DNA of 5,063 nucleotides from JBAZOJ01 sp041648755 (GCA_041648755.1 JBAZOJ010000253.1:1-5063); one strand, 5' to 3'. Counted from the stretch's first letter, positions 1-4,253 are shown. Made by a program: numbers and translations. The notes: generated from the sequence alone by a model not told the origin.

Positions 1-70
1 CTCCGCATGCAAGTGAGAACGCCAGTACAAAGGAAAGCAGCCAAACGAGAAGCGTGCTTCTGCGCGTCAT
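1..70 (-). CDS. N-terminus of an exported protein or lipoprotein, cut by left window edge
   Basis: Reading leftward from an ATG at 70-68 gives 23 residues: MTRRSTLLVWLLSFVLAFSL followed by ACG. This has the form of a bacterial export signal: a short Arg-Arg positive N-region (residues 3-4), a hydrophobic core at about residues 7-20, then Ala-Cys-Gly. Cys22 could be the lipidated cysteine of a lipoprotein. However, the preceding S-L-A is a poor lipobox, which usually has Leu at -3, so a signal peptidase I substrate is also possible. A good Shine-Dalgarno, GGGAG, lies on the minus strand at 81-77, six bases from the ATG. A near-consensus promoter lies upstream at 141-113. The gene is divergent from the TPR/HEAT gene. 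Nothing of the mature protein is visible, so its function is unknown. Confidence 0.66.
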   Translation of the reverse strand, partial: MTRRSTLLVWLLSFVLAFSLACG

Positions 71-112
71 TTCACTCTCCCGCGAAAAGCTGAGACTAAC
101 AAAGTATCGCTC

Positions 113-141
113 ATTGTAAGTGCTATGGTCGAACAAGTCAA
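113..141 (-). promoter_or_regulatory. Sigma70-type promoter for the leftward exported-protein gene
   Basis: On the minus strand, TTGACT (141-136) and TACAAT (118-113) are separated by exactly 17 bases, each matching its consensus hexamer at five of six positions. Transcription would start near base 106, giving a 5' leader of about 36 bases before the ATG at 70. The match, spacing and position make this the most convincing promoter in the window. No equally good promoter was found for the divergent gene starting at 279. Confidence 0.7.
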
Positions 142-262
142 GGCTATTTCACAAGGTAGTGCGTCGAAGGACCATAACGTTCGGCTTTTTCGCCGTCACC
201 TTGAAGGGATGTGCGTTTTTGTGAAGCTCCACCCCGGTCTCCGTCTCTTTCTTGCTATGCGG

Positions 263-270
263 AAAGGGAG
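263..270 (+). promoter_or_regulatory. Ribosome binding site of the TPR/HEAT gene (decides its start)
   Basis: AAAGGGAG lies eight bases before the ATG at 279. The alternative in-frame TTG at 252 lies upstream of this site and would place the site inside the coding region. Confidence 0.75.
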
Positions 271-278
271 ATAACGTC

Positions 279-1478
279 ATGAAAACACTCGCCGCCATTA
301 TAGTCGGAACCTTCCTGTTGCTTTTCGCTCGTCCCGCGGTAGCTGACCTCATTACCCTTGACGACTGTCGTATACTCGAAGGCGAGACGAGAGACCTCGG
401 CGAAACCGTCGAGATCAGCGGGCCGTTCGGCAAATTGAAAATCGCCCATAAGTACATCCTCAAGATAGACAAACGCGAGACCCCCTGGGCAAAATTCGAC
501 CGCTGCTTCAAGGCTATTTCCGCCAACAACGCCACCGCCTTCTGCGAACTGGGCCGCTGGGCCGCCGAGATCGGCCTAAAGGAACAGGCCCACAAAGCTC
601 TCGAAGCTGCCATCAAGGCAGACCCCGAGAACGCCGAAGCGCGAGCCCGTCTTGGCTACGAAAAGGTTGGCGCCAAGTGGTTTCGCGGCGACGAGCTTTA
701 CCTTGCCAAGGGCTGGGTCAAGGTGGGCGAGAGCTGGTACACCCCCGAGGAATATTCCACGATGAAGAAGACCTCGCAGGCCGAGGCCGACAAGTTCATC
801 GCGGAGGTAGTGGCTCTGATGAACTCGACAGATCCCGCCAAGGTCGCGGAAGGAATCAGCAAGGTCAAGCAGCTTGGCCCGAATCGCGGCCGAGTGTTCT
901 TCGCCAACCGGTTGTTCGACAAGGCAAACAAGGGCGTCCGCCTTGCCAGCGCCAAGTCTCTGGCGGACTATGGCAAGCGCAGCGAGATCATCTCAGACTT
1001 AGTAGCCTGCACCCTCGCGGACAATGAGAAGCTTGTCCGGACAGCCGCGCTGGATTCTCTGGAGACCCTGAACGATCCGCGCATTGTCAATGCGTACAAT
1101 CGCGCGCTGTATTCACAATCGGATGAGATCCGCGACCGCTCGATGGATGCCATCGGCCGGTTCCGCTGGCAGGAATCCGTCCCGCATCTTGTCAATGTCA
1201 TTGAATTGCACTGGCACTACGGCGGCGGCGGCTCCAGCTACATCGATGTAACCACCATCAGGTCATATATCGCTGATTACGAAGGACTTATCGCCACCCA
1301 GGCCGCCATCCTCGACCCCGTTATCCGCCAGGTCAAGACCGGCACCGTCCTGTGGATCAACCTGAAGGCCGTGGAGATAATCAAGACCATCACCGGCGTC
1401 GATATGGGCGAAGATCCCGAGGCTTGGCGCGAGTGGCTGAAAGGCCATATGCCCACGCCCTACGGCCCTGAAAAATAG
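279..1478 (+). CDS. Exported TPR/HEAT-repeat protein
   Basis: This 399-residue protein is probably a periplasmic or envelope scaffold; no enzyme motif is visible. Residues 1-22 are a signal peptide with a likely cleavage after A-V-A (20-22). Residues 25-65 look like a small beta-rich domain (LITLDDCRILEG through GKLKIAHKYILKID). Residues 85-125 form a TPR-like helical pair (ATAFCELGRWA, then KEQAHKALEAAIKADPENAE). Two related short motifs follow, GYEKVGAKWFRGDE (126-139) and GWVKVGESWYTPEEY (145-159). From about 165 to 310 there are HEAT/ARM-like helices (e.g. VRLASAKSLADYG, VRTAALDSLETLNDPRIV, IRDRSMDAIGRF). A GGGGSS loop lies at 315-320 and the C-terminus carries DPEAWREWL. The start at 279 is chosen because the signal peptide begins there and AAAGGGAG (263-270) sits eight bases upstream; a TTG nine codons earlier has neither advantage. 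An intrinsic terminator follows. This architecture is common in Planctomycetota-like genomes. The partner or ligand is unknown. Confidence 0.9.
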   Translation: MKTLAAIIVGTFLLLFARPAVADLITLDDCRILEGETRDLGETVEISGPFGKLKIAHKYILKIDKRETPWAKFDRCFKAISANNATAFCELGRWAAEIGLKEQAHKALEAAIKADPENAEARARLGYEKVGAKWFRGDELYLAKGWVKVGESWYTPEEYSTMKKTSQAEADKFIAEVVALMNSTDPAKVAEGISKVKQLGPNRGRVFFANRLFDKANKGVRLASAKSLADYGKRSEIISDLVACTLADNEKLVRTAALDSLETLNDPRIVNAYNRALYSQSDEIRDRSMDAIGRFRWQESVPHLVNVIELHWHYGGGGSSYIDVTTIRSYIADYEGLIATQAAILDPVIRQVKTGTVLWINLKAVEIIKTITGVDMGEDPEAWREWLKGHMPTPYGPEK

Positions 1479-1503
1479 TCTCTGCGTTGTTTACGGTTCT
1501 CGG

Positions 1504-1529
1504 AGGGTCGGCGCAAGCCGACCCTTTTT
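1504..1529 (+). terminator. Rho-independent terminator of the TPR/HEAT gene
   Basis: The arms AGGGTCGGC (1504-1512) and GCCGACCCT (1517-1525) pair perfectly over nine base pairs around a GCAA tetraloop of the GNRA class. A run of five T (1525-1529) follows directly, its first T being the last paired base. The hairpin begins 26 bases after the TAG at 1476-1478, the expected place for ending this transcript. Confidence 0.92.
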
Positions 1530-1556
1530 GTTGCCCCAAAGGGAGCAGAGATTAAC

Positions 1557-1583
1557 CACGAAATACACTGAATACACGAAATG
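1557..1583 (+). repeat. Three tandem 9-nt units (CACGAAATA type)
   Basis: The units are CACGAAATA (1557-1565), CACTGAATA (1566-1574) and CACGAAATG (1575-1583). Units 1 and 3 differ only at the last base. A similar 9-10-nt periodic element of different sequence lies in spacer 2 on the other strand (4039-4011). Confidence 0.8.
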
Positions 1584-1658
1584 CGATCCTTGCCTGGGAG
1601 AAACGCAATGACAGCCAAGGGATGACACGGAGCAGCGGAGGGAAGAGCGGAATCTTAG

Positions 1659-1687
1659 CATCGATATCCAGGATGAAGAGGATGGGA
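1659..1687 (+). repeat. 29-bp dispersed repeat, copy 1
   Basis: This runs from CATCGATATCC to GAAGAGGATGGGA and matches 3618-3646 in spacer 2 at 27 of 29 positions, in the same orientation. The two copies are almost 2 kb apart and lie in otherwise different flanks, so this is a dispersed repeat and not a tandem one. Its origin is unknown. Confidence 0.85.
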
Positions 1688-1716
1688 GCAGCCTTTGGCC
1701 GGAGACGCGGCGAGCA

Positions 1717-1744
1717 TTGATGAATGATGAGTGATGATTGATGA
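1717..1744 (+). repeat. Four tandem heptads, NTGATGA
   Basis: TTGATGA (1717-1723), ATGATGA (1724-1730), GTGATGA (1731-1737) and TTGATGA (1738-1744) follow without a gap. Only the first base of each heptad varies. The period of seven excludes a simple codon repeat. It could arise by slippage or be a multimer binding site; the sequence does not decide between them. Confidence 0.85.
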
Positions 1745-1837
1745 ATAAGAGCAGGCCAGCCCCGGAGGGCTGCGTTCCGCTGAACCGCTGAGCCTTGTCG
1801 GGAAATTTCACCCAAGGCCGAATGGACATCCCCAACC

Positions 1838-1913
1838 AGTCCCGCTCCCCACGGGAAAGTATGGGACTTGCCCGTTTCCCTCTCCCACTGGGAGAGGGGC
1901 CAGAAGGAGAGGG
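1838..1913. repeat. Cluster of nested inverted repeats, including a GGGAGAGGG palindrome
   Basis: The clearest element pairs CCCTCTCCC (1878-1886) with GGGAGAGGG (1890-1898) around a 3-nt loop. A second copy of the right arm, GGAGAGGG (1906-1913), allows an alternative fold. Just upstream, GGGAAA (1853-1858) pairs with TTTCCC (1875-1880), enclosing GGG (1863-1865) and CCC (1871-1873). AGTCCC (1838-1843) can pair with GGGACT (1863-1868). Several of these pairings exclude each other. The GGGAGAGGG palindrome resembles REP-like elements common in intergenic DNA of many bacteria. No T-run follows, so a terminator is unlikely. Confidence 0.72.
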
Positions 1914-2105
1914 TTGTTGCTTCGGGTCGTTCGTTCTCCTGTGGGTGAGACGGCTGCTTTCTTTCCCGGGTCGCCCTCCGGCCGGGCGCTGCCCTATGTG
2001 ACCACGCATCGTAGACGGGACGGAAGCCGAAATCCAGCACCTTGGTTGGTTGGTTTTTGCCCGGGCGGAACGCCAATGTCGGTCCAAAGGGCAGCAACGC
2101 GACCT

Positions 2106-2151
2106 GGGCGACCAAGCCCAGCTTGCGCTTGAAGGCGCACTTGGGTCGCCC
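2106..2151. repeat. 46-nt imperfect hairpin element
   Basis: The outer arms GGGCGACCAAG (2106-2116) and CTTGGGTCGCCC (2140-2151) pair with one bulged base. Inside, TGCGC (2124-2128) pairs with GCGCA (2135-2139) around TTGAAG. The 7-nt internal loop on the left side has no partner. The right arm runs directly into the motif GCCCCTACAAGAA, whose counterpart in spacer 2 also follows a hairpin. Confidence 0.7.
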
Positions 2152-2199
2152 CTACAAGAAATTCCGCCCTCCGCGTCTCCGCGCCTTCGCGTGAGACGG
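2145..2199 (+). repeat. Shared spacer module, copy 1: GCCCCTACRARAA ... CCTTCGCGTGAGACGG
   Basis: GCCCCTACAAGAA (2148-2160) and CCTTCGCGTGAGACGG (2184-2199) recur in the same order and orientation in spacer 2, at 3930-3942 and 3950-3965. The interval between them is longer here. It carries ATTCCGCCCTCCG (2161-2173), which recurs inverted at 3691-3679. Confidence 0.72.
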
Positions 2200-2225
2200 T
2201 CAAGCCTCTTTCCGCGTTCATCGCA

Positions 2226-2256
2226 TTGACATTTCCCCTCCACAGACGATGATATT
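2226..2256 (+). promoter_or_regulatory. Probable promoter of the cysteine hydrolase gene
   Basis: A perfect -35 hexamer, TTGACA, lies at 2226-2231. The -10 is ambiguous: GATGAT (2248-2253, spacing 16) or GATATT (2251-2256, spacing 19), each matching four of six consensus positions. Either would start transcription at about 2260-2263, immediately in front of or at the dyad at 2264-2283. The perfect -35 and the position support it; the weak -10 lowers confidence. Confidence 0.45.
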
Positions 2257-2263
2257 GCACATC

Positions 2264-2283
2264 CGATGCCCGACCGGGCATCG
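2264..2283. promoter_or_regulatory. Perfect 9+9 dyad between promoter and ribosome binding site: operator or leader hairpin
   Basis: CGATGCCCG (2264-2272) and CGGGCATCG (2275-2283) are perfect inverted copies separated by AC. The site occupies about +1 to +20 of the predicted transcript and ends one base before the ribosome binding site GGAGGG (2285-2290). As DNA it has the symmetry and position of a dimeric repressor's operator. As RNA it would form an eight-base-pair stem with a GACC loop next to the ribosome binding site. There is no T-run, so it is not a terminator. No regulator gene is visible in the window. Confidence 0.62.
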
Positions 2284-2284
2284 T

Positions 2285-2290
2285 GGAGGG
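2285..2290 (+). promoter_or_regulatory. Ribosome binding site that fixes a GTG start for the hydrolase
   Basis: GGAGGG lies five bases before the GTG at 2296. The in-frame ATG at 2266 lies inside the dyad, has no Shine-Dalgarno, and would add a ten-residue extension not expected in this family. Confidence 0.75.
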
Positions 2291-2295
2291 CTGGC

Positions 2296-2868
2296 GTGAA
2301 CACTGCGTTATTGCTCGTCGATATTCAGAATGACTACTTCCCCGGCGGCGCCATGGAGTTGCCTGGCAGCGTGATGGCCGGAGCCAGGGCAAGACAACTC
2401 GTCGAGGCATTCCGCCGAAGCGCTCTGCCAATAATCCATGTGCAGCATATCTCCACCCGACCGGGCGCCACGTTCTTTCTACCCGGCACCGGGGGCGTCG
2501 AGATCAACGAGTGCGTGACTCCCATCGAGGGCGAGGCCGTCATCCGGAAGCACTTCCCGAACAGCTTCCGGGATACGCCGCTGCTGGCGCACTTGCGCGA
2601 GAAGCAGATTGCCCGGCTGGTCATTGCAGGGATGATGACCCACATGTGTATTGACACAACCACGCGAGCCGCTGCCGATCTCGGCTTCGAATGTTGGCTG
2701 GCGCACGACGCCTGCGCGTGCAAGGCCCTGTCATTCGGTGGAGTGGCAATTCCGGCGGAAAGCGTGCAGGCAGCATATATGGCCTCTTTGAATGGATTAT
2801 TCGCCAAGGTGTTGCCGGTGGAGGCGATCTGCGCAGATCCGGGAACCTTTCCCGTTGGTGGGCGCTGA
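2296..2868 (+). CDS. Cysteine hydrolase, isochorismatase-like family
   Basis: This 190-residue protein begins (GTG start) MNTALLLVDIQNDYFPGG, the characteristic opening of the isochorismatase-like alpha/beta hydrolase family. The three catalytic positions are visible: Asp9 in LLVDIQNDY, Lys85 in VIRKHFPNSF, and Cys118 in GMMTHMCIDTTTRAAADLG. The Met-Met after Gly112 fits the conserved cis-peptide position before the nucleophile. Family members hydrolyse C-N or vinyl-ether bonds (nicotinamidase, N-carbamoylsarcosine amidase, ureidoacrylate amidase, isochorismatase). This sequence does not let me choose a substrate; the nicotinamidase zinc site (D-x-H pattern) is not obvious. It is a complete, cytosolic, single-domain protein of normal length. 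A promoter and a dyad lie upstream, and the acetyltransferase gene starts 46 bases after its TGA. Confidence 0.92.
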   Translation: MNTALLLVDIQNDYFPGGAMELPGSVMAGARARQLVEAFRRSALPIIHVQHISTRPGATFFLPGTGGVEINECVTPIEGEAVIRKHFPNSFRDTPLLAHLREKQIARLVIAGMMTHMCIDTTTRAAADLGFECWLAHDACACKALSFGGVAIPAESVQAAYMASLNGLFAKVLPVEAICADPGTFPVGGR

Positions 2869-2914
2869 CCGATCAGGCGTGTTGCCCTGCGATTTCAGTC
2901 TGAGAAAGGAAGAT

Positions 2915-3547
2915 ATGAACGGACCTGACCCCAACGACAAGCATCCAATGGCAGGATCCCCGCGCGTTTGCTTCATCAGGAATACGGTGAAGAACCCGAA
3001 CATAATCATTGGGCCTTACACATACTATGACGATCCGGAAGACTCTGAGAATTTCGAGCGGAACGTCCTCTACCACTATCCTTTCATCGGCGACAGGCTG
3101 ACCATCGGGAAATTCTGCGCAATCGCTCAAGGCGTCAGATTCATAATGAACGGGGCAAACCACAAGATCTCCGGGATTTCCACCTTCCCCTTCGGGATAT
3201 TCGGCAAAGGCTGGGAGAAAGCCATCCCCCAGCAGTCCGATCTTCCGTACAAGGGAGACACCGTTATCGGAAACGACGTCTGGTTGGGCTACCAGGCTAT
3301 TGTCATGCCGGGGGTAAATGTCGGCGATGGAGCGATCATTGCCGCAGGGGCTCTTGTCACTTCAAATGTTCCCCCGTACACGATTGTCGGCGGAAACCCC
3401 GCAAAACCAATCAGGCAGCGTTTCCCAGACAGTGTTGTGCGCGAGCTTCTCGTCATCCGCTGGTGGGGCTGGGAGATTGACAAGATCACCCGCAATCTCG
3501 ACAAAATTGTCTCTGCGGATGTCAGCGCTTTGAGAAATGCAGATTAG
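2915..3547 (+). CDS. Vat/CatB-family xenobiotic O-acetyltransferase
   Basis: This 210-residue left-handed beta-helix (hexapeptide-repeat) acetyltransferase would transfer acetyl from acetyl-CoA to a hydroxyl of a small molecule. In known relatives the acceptor is streptogramin A (Vat) or chloramphenicol (CatB). Family marks run along the whole chain: the N-terminus GPDPNDKHPM, TYYDD (36-40), NVLYHYPFIGDRLTIGKFCA (50-69), and IMNGANHK (77-84) with the expected catalytic His83. Further on come FPFGIFGKGWEK (91-102), KGDTVIGNDVWLG (113-125), hexapeptide turns to about 150, GGNPAKPIRQRF (159-170), and a C-terminal WWGWEIDKI helix. Length and layout match Vat proteins from end to end. AAAGGAAG (2905-2912) precedes the ATG; upstream in-frame starts lie inside the hydrolase gene. 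No separate promoter is evident, so read-through from the hydrolase is plausible. An environmental homologue may act on another substrate, so drug resistance is not shown. Confidence 0.93.
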   Translation: MNGPDPNDKHPMAGSPRVCFIRNTVKNPNIIIGPYTYYDDPEDSENFERNVLYHYPFIGDRLTIGKFCAIAQGVRFIMNGANHKISGISTFPFGIFGKGWEKAIPQQSDLPYKGDTVIGNDVWLGYQAIVMPGVNVGDGAIIAAGALVTSNVPPYTIVGGNPAKPIRQRFPDSVVRELLVIRWWGWEIDKITRNLDKIVSADVSALRNAD

Positions 3548-3595
3548 TCACCGACCAAGCTCGACCTGCAAGTAGCGCTGAATCGCATGTACAGG

Positions 3596-3616
3596 CCAGC
3601 CCCGAAAGGGCCTCTC
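3596..3616 (+). repeat. GCCCCG-AAAGGGCCTCTC hairpin repeat, copy 1
   Basis: CCAGCCCCG followed by AAAGGGCCTCTC recurs at 3987-4008 with one base substitution and one inserted C. Each copy can fold through GCCC and GGGC arms. It overlaps the end of CAGGCCAGCCCCG (3592-3604), which is shared exactly with 1752-1764. Confidence 0.7.
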
Positions 3617-3617
3617 A

Positions 3618-3646
3618 CATCGATGTCCAGGATGAAGAGGATAGGA
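3618..3646 (+). repeat. 29-bp dispersed repeat, copy 2
   Basis: This is the second copy of the element at 1659-1687: 27 of 29 bases match, with an A-to-G change at position 8 and a G-to-A change at position 26. Here it follows the CAGGCCAGCCCCG module, whereas in spacer 1 it precedes it, so the modules are combined in different orders. Confidence 0.85.
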
Positions 3647-3689
3647 TAGTCAGAGGCATTAGACCTTAGGCTGTGGGCCGGAGGGCGGA

Positions 3690-3818
3690 ATGGGACAGCG
3701 GATTTTGAACGAGAGCATCCTCAACCGTCTGCTACCACCAGCCCTCAGCCGGAGCAAAGCCGACGCAAAAGAGACCCGCCTCGCAGCCCTCAACCGCACC
3801 AACGCAATGGCCATATAG
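3690..3818 (+). CDS. Doubtful 42-residue small ORF
   Basis: ATG at 3690 to TAG at 3816-3818 encodes a basic peptide beginning MGQRILNESILNRLLPPALS and ending NRTNAMAI. A Shine-Dalgarno-like GGAGGG (3680-3685) lies four bases upstream. That same stretch belongs to an inverted copy of a spacer 1 motif (ATTCCGCCCTCCG, minus strand 3691-3679), so the ribosome site may be accidental. No domain, membrane segment or signal peptide is recognisable. It is reported as a candidate only; the repeat-rich setting argues against a real gene. Confidence 0.2.
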   Translation: MGQRILNESILNRLLPPALSRSKADAKETRLAALNRTNAMAI

Positions 3819-3916
3819 TGGCTTACTACCGCCGTTTCAGGCAAGGGCATCCCCAGCAGGACGAACGCGCGGCGACGCGCTAACCACAGTTCGCCTGCGG
3901 GATGTCCCTGAATGTC

Positions 3917-3965
3917 CACGTGGCAACGTGCCCCTACGAAAACTATCGACCTTCGCGTGAGACGG
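3917..3965 (+). repeat. Shared spacer module, copy 2: hairpin, GCCCCTACRARAA, CCTTCGCGTGAGACGG
   Basis: CACGT (3917-3921) pairs with ACGTG (3926-3930). GCCCCTACGAAAA (3930-3942) follows, then CCTTCGCGTGAGACGG (3950-3965), identical over 16 bases to 2184-2199. The extension GTGAGACGGCTGCTT (3957-3971) also matches 1945-1959 exactly. The order of hairpin, GCCCCTAC box and GTGAGACGG box is the same as in spacer 1, although the hairpin sequences differ. Confidence 0.72.
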
Positions 3966-3986
3966 CTGCTTCCATCTCCGTGGCTT

Positions 3987-4008
3987 CCGGCCCCGCAAAG
4001 GGCCTCTC
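3987..4008 (+). repeat. GCCCCG-AAAGGGCCTCTC hairpin repeat, copy 2
   Basis: This is the second copy of the element at 3596-3616, with GGCCC (3989-3993) and GGGCC (4000-4004) as possible stem arms. Confidence 0.7.
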
Positions 4009-4010
4009 TT

Positions 4011-4039
4011 CCTCTGTGAACCTCTGAGTCCTCTGTGGT
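4011..4039 (-). repeat. Periodic 9-10-nt element (CCTCTG units; minus strand CAGAGG)
   Basis: CCTCTG recurs at 4011-4016, 4021-4026 and 4030-4035. Read on the minus strand it begins ACCACAGAGG and continues CTCAGAGG, CACAGAGG. It resembles the spacer 1 element at 1555-1583 in opening with ACCAC and in its near-9-nt period, but the unit sequence differs. Confidence 0.72.
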
Positions 4040-4126
4040 AAAACCCTCATCTGCTCGTCTTCTCAGGCTTCTTGGCCGCGCAAAAGGATCAGTCCGCTCT
4101 CGTTTATTTGGCTCGTGCTTCCGGGC

Positions 4127-4169
4127 CTCGCCGCCGAAGCGTTGGCTCTCAGGGCTCGCCGCCGAAGCG
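4127..4169 (+). repeat. Direct repeat of 15 bp, period 28
   Basis: CTCGCCGCCGAAGCG occurs at 4127-4141 and exactly again at 4155-4169, with 13 bases between. Both copies follow a GGGC. It ends about 85 bases before the DUF3795 start codon, so it could be a tandem binding site, but it may equally be another spacer repeat. Confidence 0.75.
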
Positions 4170-4253
4170 GTCATTCGCGGATAGGTGCTTCACTCCCCGG
4201 TCGCCTTACCGCAAAAACGCGCATAATTGCCGCCACTGGAAGGAGTTGAACCC

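Larger units (their letters stand above)
1530..2225. other. Spacer 1: about 700-bp gene-free mosaic of short repeats
   Basis: I see no convincing gene here. Long open frames exist on the minus strand (up to 270 codons from 2303 to 1491), but their translations are low-complexity Ser/Arg/Pro text that tracks the DNA repeats and shows no domain. The region contains 9-nt tandem repeats (1557-1583), a module shared with spacer 2 (1659-1687) and four heptads (1717-1744). It also has nested inverted repeats (1838-1913), a TTGG triplet repeat (2042-2053), a long imperfect hairpin (2106-2151) and a second shared module (2145-2199). Dense, mixed, small repeats suggest accumulated non-coding elements rather than one decayed gene. 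Confidence 0.7.
3548..4237. other. Spacer 2: about 690-bp region of repeat modules, no convincing gene
   Basis: Apart from a doubtful 42-codon ORF (3690-3818), nothing looks coding. The 171-codon minus-strand frame (4174-3659) is Arg/Ala-rich text over repeats. The region reuses spacer 1 modules: CAGGCCAGCCCCG (3592-3604, as at 1752-1764), the 29-bp repeat (3618-3646), and GCCCCTAC with CGCGTGAGACGG (3930-3965). It adds a CCTCTG periodic element (4011-4039) and a 15-bp direct repeat (4127-4169). No intrinsic terminator is evident after the acetyltransferase. Near the right end CATAAT (4222-4227) could be a -10 for the DUF3795 gene, but I found no matching -35. Confidence 0.65.

Noticed and set aside
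138..150. TCAAGGCTATTTC shared between the control region and 508-520 in the TPR/HEAT gene
   Set aside because: A single 13-nt match without neighbouring similarity; most likely chance.
182..195. CGGC-TTTTTC-GCCG as a terminator or leader hairpin
   Set aside because: Only four paired bases, and the T-run lies in the loop, not after the stem.
150..260. Promoter for the TPR/HEAT gene
   Set aside because: TTGAAG (201-206) and CATAAC (172-177) were tried, but no -35/-10 pair with 16-18-nt spacing was acceptable.
149..616. 155-codon minus-strand frame over the 5' part of the TPR/HEAT gene
   Set aside because: Mirror frame of a strong coding region; it would also run through the divergent control region.
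1557..1744. CRISPR array from the clustered short repeats
   Set aside because: Units of 7 and 9 nt are contiguous, with no 25-40-nt repeats, no unique spacers of constant length and no cas genes.
2042..2053. TTGG repeated three times
   Set aside because: Too short to separate from chance in this composition; noted only as part of spacer 1.
2266..2295. ATG at 2266 as the hydrolase start
   Set aside because: It lies within the dyad, lacks a Shine-Dalgarno and adds ten atypical residues; GTG at 2296 has GGAGGG and the family N-terminus.
1491..2303. 270-codon minus-strand open frame across spacer 1
   Set aside because: The translation is Ser/Arg/Pro-rich text that follows DNA repeats, crosses the terminator and the promoter/dyad, and has no domain or credible ribosome site.
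2792..2914. Upstream extension of the acetyltransferase into the hydrolase gene
   Set aside because: The extra 41 residues are a shadow of the hydrolase; the ATG at 2915 has its own ribosome site and the known Vat N-terminus.
3659..4174. 171-codon minus-strand open frame in spacer 2
   Set aside because: Low-complexity Arg/Ala translation over several repeat modules; no domain and no convincing start.
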